Assembly (NCBI GenBank): GCA_030247855.1
Contig: JAPDRN010000225.1
Coordinates: 1-30,725 of the forward strand
Reading direction: 5' to 3'
Length of the DNA stretch: 30,725 bases
Origin: Knufia peltigerae
Lineage: Eukaryota > Ascomycota > Eurotiomycetes > Chaetothyriales > Trichomeriaceae
This document shows, in pieces, positions 10,413 through 21,485 of this stretch (the first letter of the stretch is position 1; each line of letters begins with the position of its first letter). A model generated the notes under the pieces. The model saw nothing but the letters and a program-made list of their open reading frames with translations, ran no database searches and was not told the DNA's origin. A program made the position numbers and the translations under genes.

Positions 10413-11441
10413 AGTGACACGGTGCAGCCGACGACGTCAATACACAGGAGCGGAATTGCTCTGCACAGTGAATGAATGGAACCTGCGAATGACAACGGAC
10501 TCATCGGAGGTAACAAGGCCTGTCGACGAATCGATCTTTGCCGTTTTAGCGGTCACCGGAATCTGGATGCCTGCTTATGTAGGGTCTAGAAGTGACAGGT
10601 TCAATTGTCACCGTAGAGGAATCTATCAAATGACACGGCCGTAATTGGAGCTTCGTTGTCAATCAAAGCGATCCTTTGCTGGGAAGGGACAGGGATGATT
10701 AATTAATTATAGACGAGAGGAGAATGACGGTTGGAGAAAGTGAGAGAAGTAGGTTAAATTTGGACCGTCAGCTTACTGTCGAGGATTCTCGGGGGTCGGG
10801 GTTTCCGACCACGCTAAGAATGAATCTCAACGAAATATGGTTCGGAGATAGTCTACGGAGATAGTATGAAAGGCATCGTCGAGTCAATGGGGACAGAGTA
10901 GAACACCTGTATGACGTCATGTGATAGGCCAGATCGATTGGATGGAATCTCCCTTCACTGCGGTTTTGCAGGACCCTACGGCAGTTTTGCTTTCCATCGA
11001 CCTCTGACGATTAGAGATGGCGGACCGCCAGCTCGTCAAGATGAAGGATATAGCTGCGAGGCTACCGGCCAGGTCCAACGAGTGAAGGCCAGTCCTGGTT
11101 AAAACCTCGACCATGGAATTCCAGCCAAAGGGGACCTCAGCAGGTTCCAATTACCCGCGCCAGCTACGTAAATTGGAAGTTTGTGGTGAGGACTGCACGT
11201 TTCGGCGGCTGTTGGTGTGTCAGGTGCATGACCTTTTTCGACTCGGGATCACCTCGACCATTTGAGCGAGGAGGACAAAATGCAGCATTTGCCGACCAGA
11301 GCTCTCATCCTGACAGGTATATGCAACCAGAGCACTAGTTTCCCTTAATAATGAATACTAGTCCTAAGGTTTGTGAGATCGGGGCTGAAATTTGATATAG
11401 AGCTGTTGTAAAGAGATCTTAGGGATTCACTTTGGCACCAT
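10413..11441. other. Intergenic, nothing recognised
   Basis: About 1 kb between the hydrolase start and the alcohol dehydrogenase relic. Short frames at 10911-11150 show no motif. I see no RNA gene or repeat. Confidence 0.4.
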
Positions 11442-11886
11442 CTAGGTCCAGATTACTATTTTACCGACAAAGTCTTGACTTCTGAGACGTTCTAATGATT
11501 TGGCTGCATCTTCCCACGCGTACACCTCGCCAACGTGAGGGTGTATATCGAACTCCGCTGCCAATTCCACCGCCCTTTCCAAGCTCAACTTGCTGAAGAC
11601 CAACACACCTCTCACTGTGATAGAGTCAACGGGACAGGCTATGTGTGAGAGTGGAAATCCAGAGTGCAGATATTCACAAGTTTTGGGTCCGGCCAACAAC
11701 GGTAGCACGAGCCCCTAGTCCTTGGCTTGGGTGAGCATGCCAACCACGGTCGCGACACCCCCTTGCCTCATTGCTTTAACAGACCCTTTAATTGTGCCAG
11801 AGCCGGCGATGTAGACAAGATCGGTACCGATGCCACCAGTCAGCCTAAGGACTGCCTCAGCCCAGCTAGGCATTGTTTTGTTCACG
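11442..11886 (-). pseudogene. Zinc-type alcohol dehydrogenase, 3' half, broken
   Basis: This is the C-terminal half of a medium-chain (MDR) alcohol dehydrogenase. Reading from about 11886 downward, the frame gives PSWAEAVLRLTGGIGTDLV, then GSGTIKGSVKAMRQGGVATV. After a stop codon it continues in the same frame with SITVRGVLVFSKLSLERAVE, HVGEVYAWEDAAKSLERL and VGKIVIWT. The order matches the end of the nucleotide-binding domain and the C-terminal segment of fungal zinc-type ADHs. The in-frame TAG is at 11715-11717, after TQAKD. The catalytic zinc-binding N-terminal domain and the GxGxxG region are missing. Sequence up to about 12000 keeps only faint similarity in shifted frames (TSRSD, then ITYN). 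The gene is dead unless the stop is a sequencing error and the 5' half is spliced from farther away. Confidence 0.75.
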
Positions 11887-12775
11887 GATATTAATTATAG
11901 GTGATGGCGATATCGTACCCTCCTATGTCCGATCGAGATGCAAGTTCTGAATTAGGCATCAGCAACGCCGAGCAAGACGGCAGTACCGCGGAGTGCTCTC
12001 GCTATAGGACGGCATTGTCCTTGCGATACAACACCCTATAACCCATGCGCAGTTTTAATGGTTGAGACAAGACAAATTCAGTATCTTATCCGGCCCCTAC
12101 CATTAATTTGACCCCACCGTCGCGCATTACGGTCGTACCCAGAACTTGACCCGTTATCAAAACTAATGGTGCAACATTGGTGAGCTTCACAGACTGAATG
12201 CAGATGGTAGGACCGTGGGAGTACATAAGAGGGTCTCTAGTATCCTACATACTTCCTTAGGCTTACCCAGACTATCTTCGCATAAAGAACGACAATGGCC
12301 AGTACCTACACTTTTCTGGTCAGAACCATCAGTGCCTGCATACTTACGGAAAGACCACATACTATGTATAGTTTGACTAGAATGAACGCTCCGATCGATG
12401 GAAAGCTCCCATCAAGCGTTTTTGGCTGATATTGTCCCACTGAGCCACCTCTCCATAGCTCCGGAGAGTAGACAGCTCCACATCTCCATATTACCTCTGC
12501 ATTAGGTATGATTATTACAAAAGGTTCTAACGCCGGGTACGCAGCCCTGAAGTTCACTCTGCGCAAAGGAAACAGGGCTGTTAATCCCAACACCCAACAA
12601 ACTCATATGCATATCATAGAGGGAGCGTGTAGCCAGAAGTTTCAAAAAAATGATAGGTTAACGTCTCGCGGCTCGTCGTCGCTCCCAAGAAGGTTCTAAC
12701 GATTAACTCCAATGCATTCTTATAGCAAGCTGGATATTACTCATAGTTGAAATGCTATCTTCTTCGTCTTCGACT
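11887..12775. other. Intergenic, decayed sequence
   Basis: The first 100-150 nt may be decayed remains of the dehydrogenase 5' part. Beyond that no frame with a known motif was found. The stretch ends at the 3' end of the SDR gene. Confidence 0.35.
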
Positions 12776-14147
12776 TTATTTGACAAATGGCTTAAGACTA
12801 TTCACCGTGTCGATAATGCACTCCTTCAATGGTCGATAGGTGACGCCCAAAACCTTCTTGGACTTGGTACTATCATATCCATACCATCCCTCGGGCGGAA
12901 ACGCACCAGGTGTCAATGCGTCTCCCATCGGCAAACCTTCCCGGAGTTCAGGGAATGCTTCCCAGATACCTTTCACAATGTCCTTGTTGGAATAGTGTCC
13001 TGGAGAAACCAAGAACCGCTGGCCAGCTGCCTCTGGTTTCTCCATTGCCAGAACGTGCGCCAATGCCAGATCACGAACGTCCACCCATAGGAATACCCCA
13101 GTCAATGGGCAGCCATCCTTTGCTTTACCAAAGGCAATGTCCCGAATTCGCTCGTTGGAAGTATTCAGTCCATCAAGGTCATTGATATAATGGACTACCG
13201 GACCGTAGACCATGGGTGGGTTTATCTGATAAGTAACAATGTGTAAGTCTTAAATTCTTTGAACCCTTTTAACAGCGTCACGGCGTTTTTAGTCTAACTC
13301 ACACTTGCGAGAGAATATTGGGGCTTCTCCCTTTCCACAAAATCCCACGCAGCTTTCTCCTAATTAGATACGGGAGTGATCAGCGTGGTGGTAAAACCCA
13401 GCTTCAAAACTGTAAACTTACAGAGAAAACTTTGCTCGCACGGTAGGCATTGAGGGGGTTGGAAATAGCCTCTTCCCAGGTCATGTTGTTCCAGTCCGCC
13501 TTGGTCACGGTTAGCGTGGGTATGGGGTATAAGTTTCAGAGAATGATAGAGTTATACGTCTGTGAAAGTATACGTCTGAGGCTTGGAAAAGTCCAATATT
13601 GCGGCGCCGGAAGATGTAACCACCACTCGCTTAACTGACGGAGCATGGTTTCTGACGGCCTTGAGGAGACCAACAGTGCCATTGATAGCTGAAAAGCAAT
13701 CTCATAAGCAGTAGTCTTTTAAGCGCGCTGCGCGTCTTTAGGAAATTCGAGGTACAAACCTGGATCCAAGAGATCTTTCTTAACATCATCAACACGGAAG
13801 TGAAAAGGGCTGGCCGTATGGATCACAGTCTCGAAAGGTGGATCAGAAATGACAGCCTGGTCGAAGGCTGGATATCGTATATATTTCAATCGTTAGTTCA
13901 CGTGATTGTTCAAACCGGAAAAATTGACCAAAATGGATGAGGATAACATACCATCAGGCGCAGAAATATCAGGCACAATCACAAAGTCCAGATTTTTCTT
14001 CGAGACACCCGGGTGGGATGTTGCGATCTGCTCTGCCTTTTGCCGTGAGCGGACGGTGGTCACGACAGAATGCCCGCGTTTGAGCAGTGCATCGAGAATA
14101 TGAGCAGCAATGAAGCCACTTCCGCCGGTAAGAAGGGTTCGCGTCAT
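12776..14147 (-). CDS. Extended SDR aldehyde/ketone reductase, six exons
   Basis: NADPH-dependent reductase of the extended short-chain dehydrogenase family (Gre2 / dihydroflavonol-4-reductase / cinnamoyl-CoA-reductase-like), 339 aa, cytosolic. Exons in transcript order: 14147-13952, 13867-13760, 13688-13558, 13499-13422, 13359-13303, 13225-12776. All five introns are GT...AG, 58-84 nt, and phases agree throughout. The start at 14147 places the Rossmann motif TGGSGFIAAH at residues 7-16, as usual; the frame is open upstream to 14228 but adds only Ser/Asp-rich residues. The catalytic set is present: Ser127/128 in VVVTSSGAA, then Tyr164 and Lys168 in YRASK. INPPMVYGP and the C-terminal GYDSTKSKKVLG also fit the family. 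The length is typical, so it is probably functional. The substrate is unknown. Confidence 0.9.
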
Positions 14148-15549
14148 TACTGCAGGTTTTAGCATCAAGCCGCGCGAGTTGGAGCTATACCGGTCGGTGT
14201 CGCTATCGTCGGATGGAGTGTTCACCATAAATCAAGTCCTAATCGCGAATTCCGCCCAGAGCTCTTCATATTACTTATCCATTTGGTTGACAAGACCTAA
14301 GCCCGGTGATTGTTCGGTTTTAGGGCCTATGGTTTCCAATTGAGGAAATTTAAGGCCGAACCCTATCTGTGTGGAATATGCTGATACCTGGGCGACTTCG
14401 TTCCTTTCTAGGCCAACTTAATGCTTCTGGCCAGTAGCCTAAGAGAATTAGCATCGCTACATTGAACTTCCCGTGACATTCTGGGCAGATTGTTCCTTCT
14501 CCATCGATGAAGCTGGGTCTTTACATTCTGCATGTCTTCGAAGTACCAGTTAGAGTGTAAACTTCATATTTTTGGTCTTTGTTCTTCTAGGTGTTAGGAT
14601 TGCTACCAAAATGTTAAGTAAGTCATGAAAACACCTGATATTCTCGCGGACAACGGAAACATGCTAGTTATACGAACATGCCCAACATCAGCAATAGTGG
14701 CTTCTCTAAAATGGACATATCTCCCTTTTGTTAGGCTCCCAGCTAAAAAAGTACTTCGAAATGGTTTATTCCCACCTGTCGTACCGAAGCGCTTCTCAGG
14801 CTCCACCTGCTAATCCTCATCCCTGTGGAAATACGCACATATCTTTTGTGTCGTGGCGATCTCTCAGAACCGTGTAAATGTTTTAGTCATGTCACATAGA
14901 TCCAGTAAAGCTTTGCTGTCTCTTTGTTGCGGTGCTGCTAAAGCGGACTAGATGTGTTACAGTTTCTACATTCGGCCGGGGCAACATGTTATTGATGAGT
15001 CTAAGGTTTCCCCTGTGGAGACATTGCTCGCCCATTATATTTCCAGCATTTTTATCTTACGGCCATTGTTTAGAGTCCTTTAGCTCTCGAGGATATCCCC
15101 AATCACCTTGCGTAGCCCATCCAGGCGGCTAACTTAAAGCCACCATAAACCCTAAAAACGTCATCGCCTATGCGAGAGCTCCTTCTGGCACCGTAGTAAT
15201 CGCACGACCTTCAAATGGTAGGACACCGCTCTGGAAAGCTCGGTAAGTGATATGAAAAGTGTAATTATGGGGGTTGAATAGGATTTTTGAAATGGTACCA
15301 TGGTCAGTTTGTGGAGTTCCATCCCTGTCACTTGACGGACCCCAAGTTTGCTTTATCCGTCTGAAGTGAGATGTATGGCAAAATATTTCCGAAATGACGG
15401 ATGAATTTATGGCCGAGAGGATGTATCCGACATATCGGACAAACGCGACTCCGAGAAAACTGGTCAGGAATATTTAAAATACTGTACTGGCTGGATGAAG
15501 GAATCAAATTGTGCAGAGTGCCGCACTCACACAACCAGCAGAAGATACC
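14148..15549. other. Divergent intergenic region
   Basis: About 1.4 kb between the SDR start (-) and the cupin start (+). Overlapping frames at 14603-14813 on both strands show no family motif. A TATTTAAA element lies near 15470, about 75 bp before the cupin ATG, and an everted CCG/CGG pair is at 15427-15438. Confidence 0.4.
15427..15438. promoter_or_regulatory. CCG-N6-CGG candidate Zn2Cys6 site
   Basis: CCGACATATCGG is an everted CGG-triplet pair inside the larger imperfect repeat TCCGACATATCGGA, about 112 bp upstream of the cupin start. Zn2Cys6 dimers are known to bind paired CGG triplets. Which regulator uses it, if any, cannot be told from sequence. Confidence 0.3.
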
Positions 15550-16596
15550 ATGCCCGTCTCTAAGCCTTTCATCACCCATGGCTCCGAATCAGCCGCTTTC
15601 TGGCAGATCGGCATCCTCTGGCAAATGATGGCGACTGGCGCCCTGACCGATGGAAAGTTGGTCTTGATCGACCAAGTCCTTCAACTGTCGGGAGCCGGAC
15701 CTACAACTCACACTCACGTTCAAGACGAGGGCCTCTACGTCGTCGAGGGGAAAGTGACGTTCAACGCAGGGGGCAAATCGGGAATTGTCGCCCGCGCTGG
15801 CACCTTCGTGGCTGTACCCGGTCTCACCGAACACTCTTTCAAGGTCGAAGAACCCAATTCTCGACTTCTGAACTTCTACCTCCCCGCCGGTTTTGAGATG
15901 CTCTTGATGGGGACTGCTCGGCCCGCCGAGCGGCGAGAACCCCCTCCTCCTAACCTCATTCAGGAGTGGCTTCCGCCGCGATGGGTGACGTCTAAATTGA
16001 ACGACGACTACGGAGTCAGGAACAAGTTTAGTGACCCATTGGTTGATCCGCCCAACCCGGATTACATGTCAACCGAGCCGACCCCTGGTGCGACCATCTT
16101 TCCATTTGCGGCCAATATCAGTGATGCCAGGCGGCACAACGTCTTTCATGGTAACGCGCTCTGGGGCCGTTTGGCGTCGAGCCAAGAGACTGGGGCCAGC
16201 TATTCTTTATTCGAGTTAAAGCTCCGTAGGGGCGCTCTCCATGGACCTCGGGTCTTTACCAAAAGGGACGTGATGGTTTTCGTCCTCTCCGGCAATATGT
16301 CCTTTTTCTTGAGCGACTGTTCCCAAACAGCCAAGGAAGGGGCCCTTGTGTGGATTCCCCGGGCGACCGTCCATAGCATCCAAACAGACAGCGACACAGC
16401 CGCTTGTCTTTACCTGCAGACCCCGGGAGGATTCGAAACTTACATTGATTTCGTCGGTACACCCACAAGCAAGACTAGCCCGCCGTCCCCGGACTTTGAA
16501 GATCGATCAGTGGCTCAGCGGGGAAAAGAGTATTTATATGAGTCTCTCGGCATGCAGGACGTTGCTGTCCCGGACCCGTTAAAGCTTTCAGCCTAG
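15550..16596 (+). CDS. Bicupin dioxygenase-like protein (quercetinase type)
   Basis: Two-cupin-domain protein, 348 aa, resembling fungal quercetin 2,3-dioxygenase-like enzymes that open flavonol or related rings with O2; the real substrate is unknown. The start at 15550 (MPVSKPFITHG) is preferred over the upstream in-frame ATG at 15511. The N-terminal cupin has the metal site: His54 and His56 in THTHVQDE, Glu60, and His95 in LTEHSF. The C-terminal cupin keeps only scattered candidates (His231 in LHGPRVFTKRD, His275 in ATVHSI) and lacks a clear HxH...E set, so probably only the first domain binds metal. The gene has a single exon and no signal peptide. It diverges from the SDR gene across 1.4 kb. 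Its activity could equally be an isomerase- or hydrolase-like cupin role. Confidence 0.8.
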   Translation: MPVSKPFITHGSESAAFWQIGILWQMMATGALTDGKLVLIDQVLQLSGAGPTTHTHVQDEGLYVVEGKVTFNAGGKSGIVARAGTFVAVPGLTEHSFKVEEPNSRLLNFYLPAGFEMLLMGTARPAERREPPPPNLIQEWLPPRWVTSKLNDDYGVRNKFSDPLVDPPNPDYMSTEPTPGATIFPFAANISDARRHNVFHGNALWGRLASSQETGASYSLFELKLRRGALHGPRVFTKRDVMVFVLSGNMSFFLSDCSQTAKEGALVWIPRATVHSIQTDSDTAACLYLQTPGGFETYIDFVGTPTSKTSPPSPDFEDRSVAQRGKEYLYESLGMQDVAVPDPLKLSA

Positions 16597-17026
16597 AAGT
16601 CCGCCTGAAGGACCCCGCGTGGTGTCTACGATTCTTGCCGTCCCGATCTTAGGCACTCCTACCCCAGGTTCCTTGAACTCGTCAAGACCATAATTCAATA
16701 TTCTGGATCGTCGATAAGCAGAGAGCCCAGGAGCTGGAGACCATCGACTGGGCCGATGAAGCCATCCGATGGGTTCATCGATGGAATGGGGAAGATTGTG
16801 GCTCGCTGTGGAAGACAGTTTAGACACAGCCGCGACAACCACTTCATGGTTCTCTCGATTTGCCCGGGCATTCAGGAACGTTAATATGGCCCTTCATTAC
16901 AGACTATATACTGTGTTCTGGCGTTGAATGCTCTAGAGCTCTCCTCAAAGCGGGTCCTCTGCTGTAGGAAGACTTAATCTTGAAATATTCTTTCCTGAAT
17001 TCAGGGTTTCTAGCGCCAGTTACCAG
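16597..17026. other. Convergent intergenic region
   Basis: Shared 3' space between the cupin gene (+) and the DJ-1/PfpI gene (-). No frame or structure worth calling. Confidence 0.4.
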
Positions 17027-17743
17027 TTAGGTATATAGTGGTACGTGATGTGTACTGATTTGCTCGCCTTCATCGTCATATCTTTTCGGCAGAACAGTAA
17101 ACAGGCCATCATAATCACGGGGCTCGTAGTCTAGACCTAAGGCACCATTTGTGAGCACACTTAGGCCATAATTCTCCTTTAACCAGTGAGAAAACATATC
17201 CATCCCAGCGACTGCTCCGCCTGCGGTCCAAATATTTCCATCTATAATCCATTTTCGTTCTTTCGTCCAATTAACTCGTGGATATCTCTTTTTGACCCAA
17301 TCATATTCGATATTGTTGATAGTTGCTGATTTGCCATCGAGCACGCCGGCGGCTGCTAAAACTGCTGCACCGGTGCAGGTAGAAAAAGTGAGTTTGCCCG
17401 AGGCAACATGACGACGGATGAAATCTGCGTATTCTTCTGCGAGTTGAAATCTGACAGGCGCAGGTCCGCCAATAAGGAGAAAATCAAGTTCGGGGCATTC
17501 ATGAACAGTTGTGCTTGGAACTATGGTGAGGGCGCTGGTCAAAAGTCGAACAGGCTCACGGGTCAGCCCAATATGGTGGAAGATGAAATCTGGAGCTTGT
17601 TCAATGACTTCATCGTCGACTGGGATGAAGGTGCGTAGTCTTTCGGCCAAAACTTTGCTTGACGAGTTCAGCAAATCGGTGGGACCGATGATGTCGATGG
17701 CTTGATAGTCATAGACAAGAATGCCAATATTGAGTGGTGCCAT
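17027..17743 (-). CDS. DJ-1/PfpI family protein
   Basis: Glutamine-amidotransferase-like (class I) fold protein, 238 aa, of the fungal DJ-1/PfpI group that includes isocyanide hydratase-like proteins. The ATG at 17743 gives MAPLNIGILVYDYQAIDIIG, the normal start of the fold; the 23 upstream codons to 17812 are read-through. The nucleophile-elbow Cys is residue 123 in FSTCTGAAVLAAAG, followed by Thr124 as in isocyanide hydratases. Asp17 in the N-terminal AIDIIGP loop is the likely acidic partner. GGAVAGMDMFSHWL and the C-terminal LDYEPRDYDG also fit. It is a single exon with a normal length and seems intact. Function within the group ranges from isonitrile hydration to glyoxalase or stress roles, so only the family is called with confidence. 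Confidence 0.85.
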   Translation of the reverse strand: MAPLNIGILVYDYQAIDIIGPTDLLNSSSKVLAERLRTFIPVDDEVIEQAPDFIFHHIGLTREPVRLLTSALTIVPSTTVHECPELDFLLIGGPAPVRFQLAEEYADFIRRHVASGKLTFSTCTGAAVLAAAGVLDGKSATINNIEYDWVKKRYPRVNWTKERKWIIDGNIWTAGGAVAGMDMFSHWLKENYGLSVLTNGALGLDYEPRDYDGLFTVLPKRYDDEGEQISTHHVPLYT

Positions 17744-18848
17744 TTTAATGGATACAGCTAAGCAAACGCCACAGATTTTTGGACGAGTGGAAAGATGACT
17801 TTGAAAAAGCAACGCAGTGGTCTGGTTCTTGCCTCATTTATATATTACTGATTAACTATTTACACTTACAATGTACTAGACGCTATGACTCTCACGGAAT
17901 GATCCGTATGGCTGCAAAAATGACAAATCAACAACGATCTTATTGTCGCCAGTCTATTTCATTCTACTCCGTCGACGTCCAGTCAAAAGCCAACTAAACC
18001 CGTAACTAGTATGTACGTCTAGAACAGGAAATGCATCAAACGAAACCCGTAGTCCGTAGGGAAAAACTCGCAGCGACGGGTGTAAAAAGTGCAAAAGGCC
18101 CACACTGATTAGCGCAAAGGGGAAATCTTGTCAAATCTTGTCAAGTCTCGAGGAGGCAATCTGGACATGGTGGCCGGACTCGTGTGGACTTAAAGAATGA
18201 CTTCTGGATAACGGGAACTACTGCACTCGGAGTTACTAGCCAGTTTTCTGGAATACGCGGAGAAACAGGATAGAAATTATCAACGTCGTCAATATCTCAA
18301 TTTTTGCTTTCATTTATTCCATTTACTACACATATGTTTGGGCAGTCGACTAGATTTATCTATGGTGGAGAACTCTGACGCAATACATAATGTGCGAGAT
18401 TTAGTAGCAGGCCTCCTTTACCCTGAATCGGTGCGAGAAGGTTTCCTGAAGACCTGAGACATATTTCTCGGTGCGTGCATCCCCGAGTTGCTTATCACTT
18501 TGGCCTAGTTTTAGTCACAAGGGAGTCTCCACAAGGTTTGGACGCCTGAGAAAAATGGCAACGTCGGTACGGAGTACGTGGATTAGAAATGAAAAATGAC
18601 AATCACACCCCATTTGCGGAGTAATAAGACATCCTGCCCCACAGAATGCTCAAGGTAGTCTTGTTATACTGCGTACGACTCAGCTATTAGGAAACTGAGA
18701 AGGCACGTAAGTCAATCTTCCGAACCTACTCTGGCAGTAGCAGAGGTTGGAGGCTATGTCTACTTTATCTAGTCTTTCCTCCTACGCCGAGAGCATGTAA
18801 AGATGCAATTCCAATTAGCTTCTTCGAACCGATACGGCACTCAGGGAT
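17744..18848. other. Divergent intergenic region
   Basis: About 1.1 kb between the DJ-1/PfpI start (-) and the phosphodiesterase start (+), so promoters of both genes should lie here. Only short frames are present. A 10-bp unit is tandemly doubled at 18123-18142. Confidence 0.4.
18123..18142. repeat. 10-bp tandem duplication
   Basis: AAATCTTGTC occurs twice head to tail and is followed by a partial third unit (AAGTCTCG). It lies in the divergent intergenic region; a role as paired factor sites is possible but unproven. Confidence 0.3.
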
Positions 18849-20105
18849 ATGGACCTTTTCATGGGATTGTTGGCAAGGATGGGCGCGCCGCCACTGTTGA
18901 GCAAAGATTTTATGAACAAATTGGCGGAAAAATCGGACTGTGCACTTGTTCAATCCTTTCCGCAGCGCAAGAACCACTCCCCAAGCCGTACCGGCCCTCG
19001 GGCCTTTCTGATAACATTCGACAGACCATTGCATCCGAGCCAGACGTAACAGAACTGGTACAGATGTCCCTCAGGTTATTGCCCATCGAGGCTACAATGT
19101 AAAGTCCCCTGAAAACACTATGTGTGCTTTCAGGAACGCTGTCGAGGTGGGCTCGGACGCATTGGAGACTGACGTCCACTTGACAAGCGATGGTGTTGTC
19201 GTTCTATCACACGTAAATTCTACTATGCCCTCACAGAAGTCCGGTTGAGGCTGATGAGTCGGGCAGGACGCCACCTTGAAGAGATGTTTTGGGGTGGACA
19301 GAAAAATCGCTGACTGTGACTGGGAATATATCAGCGGATTGAGGACGCTGCGGGAACCTCACGAGCCTATGCCTAGGCTATTGGATCTTGTGAACTATCT
19401 CGCTCAGCCAAAATTGGCTCATATCTGGCTTTTGCTGGATATCAAGGTACCTCACTTCGCACTAAGTATAACTCAGGTCTGATACACCACAGCTCGACAA
19501 CAAAGCCAATGACATCATGCGTTGTACAGCGAAGGTTTTTGAAGAAGTCTCCGCTCCTTTTGACACATTGTGGGAAGATCGAGTCGTGCTAGGTTGCTGG
19601 GCAGTATGTTTTACATTTAAAGGCCTGTCATCGCTGCAGCTGACGGGAGAAACCACAGGCGAACTATTTTTCTCTGTGCGAGGCCTACTTTCCCGGCTAC
19701 CCAGTGGTCCATATTGGATTCTCCGTCCCATATTCGAGTCAATTCCTAGCGATTGAAAACATTGGGTACATCATGCTTCAAGAAACCCTCGTTTCGCCTC
19801 TAGGTAGGAGTTTTATTAGAGACGCTCGTGCTGCACAGCGCCCAATTCTTTCCTGGTCTGTCGATAATGAAAAAGGTTTGGACTGGTGTGTAAGGAGGGA
19901 GCTTGATGGAGTGGTAACGGACAACCCTAAGAAGCTCTTGGAGTTGCGGGAAAGTTCTGTCAAGTCAGGGCGACCGCTAGTATGGTCGGTCAGGCGAATA
20001 GCCAGCCTCCTGCGTATCAACATGATTATATGGGTTTTTAATTTCATCTTTGGAAGGAAGTATGGATTTGGCTTGGATCAACGATACACGACCAAAAGTC
20101 ACTAA
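18849..20105 (+). CDS. Glycerophosphodiester phosphodiesterase, five exons
   Basis: GDPD-family enzyme, about 341 aa, close in layout to the yeast phosphatidylglycerol phospholipase C type. It hydrolyses glycerophosphodiesters or PG-like lipids to glycerol phosphate or diacylglycerol products. Exons: 18849-18987, 19064-19212, 19267-19446, 19493-19603, 19659-20105; introns of 46-76 nt are GT...AG, with GGCTGATGAG in intron two. Catalytic residues are all present: His54 in AHRGY, PENT at 62-65, Glu81 and Asp83 in LETDVHL, and His96 in LSHD, which is joined across intron two. LLLDIKLDN is joined across intron three. A hydrophobic segment near the C-terminus (INMIIWVFNFIF, about 313-324) could act as a membrane anchor. 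Exon one and its join are the least certain part, chosen because the phase fits and no ATG exists in the conserved frame. Confidence 0.8.
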
Positions 20106-20545
20106 GCGGCGTTTGCCTCATAGCTAGTGAATTCATGCGGTTGGAAACTTTAAAGCAGTTGAATATTTACCTATTCCCAGACATAAGAGTCATGCTTAGT
20201 TCAAACATTTGCATTCATAGATATGAAAATGGGATTATACTTTCAATTTCTCACAAGGCTATCACCAAACAACGACTGAGGAAGTAGAATGAGACAGGGA
20301 AACGTGGCCCCATATTTTCCAATCCGAGCAGCACCACCTAACGCAGATCATAAGACAGTTAGCCGTGGTTATACATTGCGTGAATACCGCATTTGGTGAC
20401 CGACAAGGCGGCCGGCAATCAGTAAAAAGATATGAAGTATTTAAAGTAAACAACATTCCATTGCATATTAGAGTTGTCCCCTGCTCAATGGAAGAGATCC
20501 AATAGGTGTGTGGACATTACTCAACAAAGTGCTAGCTCACATGAC
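20106..20545. other. Convergent intergenic region
   Basis: Shared 3' flank of the phosphodiesterase (+) and the luciferase-like gene (-). No frame, repeat or RNA recognised. Confidence 0.4.
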
Positions 20546-21485
20546 CTATATGACAACCTTCCACTCGATCGGATCGATTTCCTGCCCTGTCATAAAGGTG
20601 ATACTGCGCCTTAGCATTACTTCTAAAGCAACCATTTCGGTCTCGTCCCGGGGTGCGTAGATAATTAAGTAAGTATCTGCAACACCCAAAATGTTTTTCA
20701 CCAAGTAGTGTCTTGGGACAGCCAGTCGATGTCGCTCAGCCCATCCCTTCTCGATTAGTATGCGAGCATCACCTCGCGAAACGTAAAGGTGGCTAGACGT
20801 ATCCTCATGCGCATGTCCGATTTCCCCACGAGCAAGGAACACCGCCTCTGGCAATCTTGACGCACCCTGAGCTCGGTTATGTCGATTCAGGAAATCCTTC
20901 GTAGTGAACAAAGCACTATTACGGCGTTCGTATCCAGAAGTTCGGGTCTCCAAGAAAGTTGGGTTCTGAATAGCGGCGTTGGCGAACAGAGTTCGGATGG
21001 ACTACATTGTAGTTGTCATGAGCACCTCTTGCAACAAAATCAAACATGGAAAGGTATGGACACATCATCAAGGAGCTTAAGGGGGAGGGCTACTATTGAG
21101 TTGGATCACTTACCTCTTTGACATGTTCAGGTGCGTTTTGAGATAGCTGCCTGTGTGGGCCAATCCCGTCACAAGTTGGCCTTTTGCCACTTCTAGGTGG
21201 GAGGGCTTTGATTTCCTCGTGGGCATCATCTCCTAGGTAATCCCCAGTCCATGTAGTATATTGCTTGGCCAAAGTGAATGGGCGAATCAAAAAAGTAATG
21301 ACAGCCCATCCAAAGACGTTGTAGGGAGGGCCACCCGGACCAAGAGCCAGAAATCTTTTATAGTCGAGTATACACCAGATGATGCCTTTTACCACGGCGA
21401 GCGAGCCCCCTGCGACAGTAATCGAGATCCAACCCCGACCAGAACCCCATGAAGAGTTCGGCACGAGGCGACGCAGAAAATCCAT
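20546..21485 (-). CDS. Fungal luciferase-like protein, two exons
   Basis: Homologue of the mushroom luciferase (Luz) family, 275 aa; the characterised member oxidises 3-hydroxyhispidin in basidiomycetes, while ascomycete relatives have no assigned reaction. Exons in transcript order: 21485-21114 and 21001-20546. The 112-nt intron is GTAAGT...TAG at phase 0, joining HVKE to SIRTLFANAAIQNPTFLETR. A membrane segment (about 20-41) precedes DYKRFLALGPGGPPYNVFGW, which corresponds to the family's N-terminal region. The core has GEIGHAHEDTSSHLYV (Glu184, His187, His189, His195), then EKGWAERHRL, then YLIIYAPRDETE and a final SITFMTGQEIDP, in the family's order and spacing. The length is close to the mushroom enzyme's. 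It probably sits in a membrane by its N-terminus. It diverges from a Zn2Cys6 regulator, which may control it. Light production is not implied. Confidence 0.75.

Noticed and set aside
18803..19102. Open frame of 99 codons at the start of the phosphodiesterase region.
   Set aside because: Its translation does not match the GDPD family; the conserved AHRGY and ENT motifs lie in another frame.
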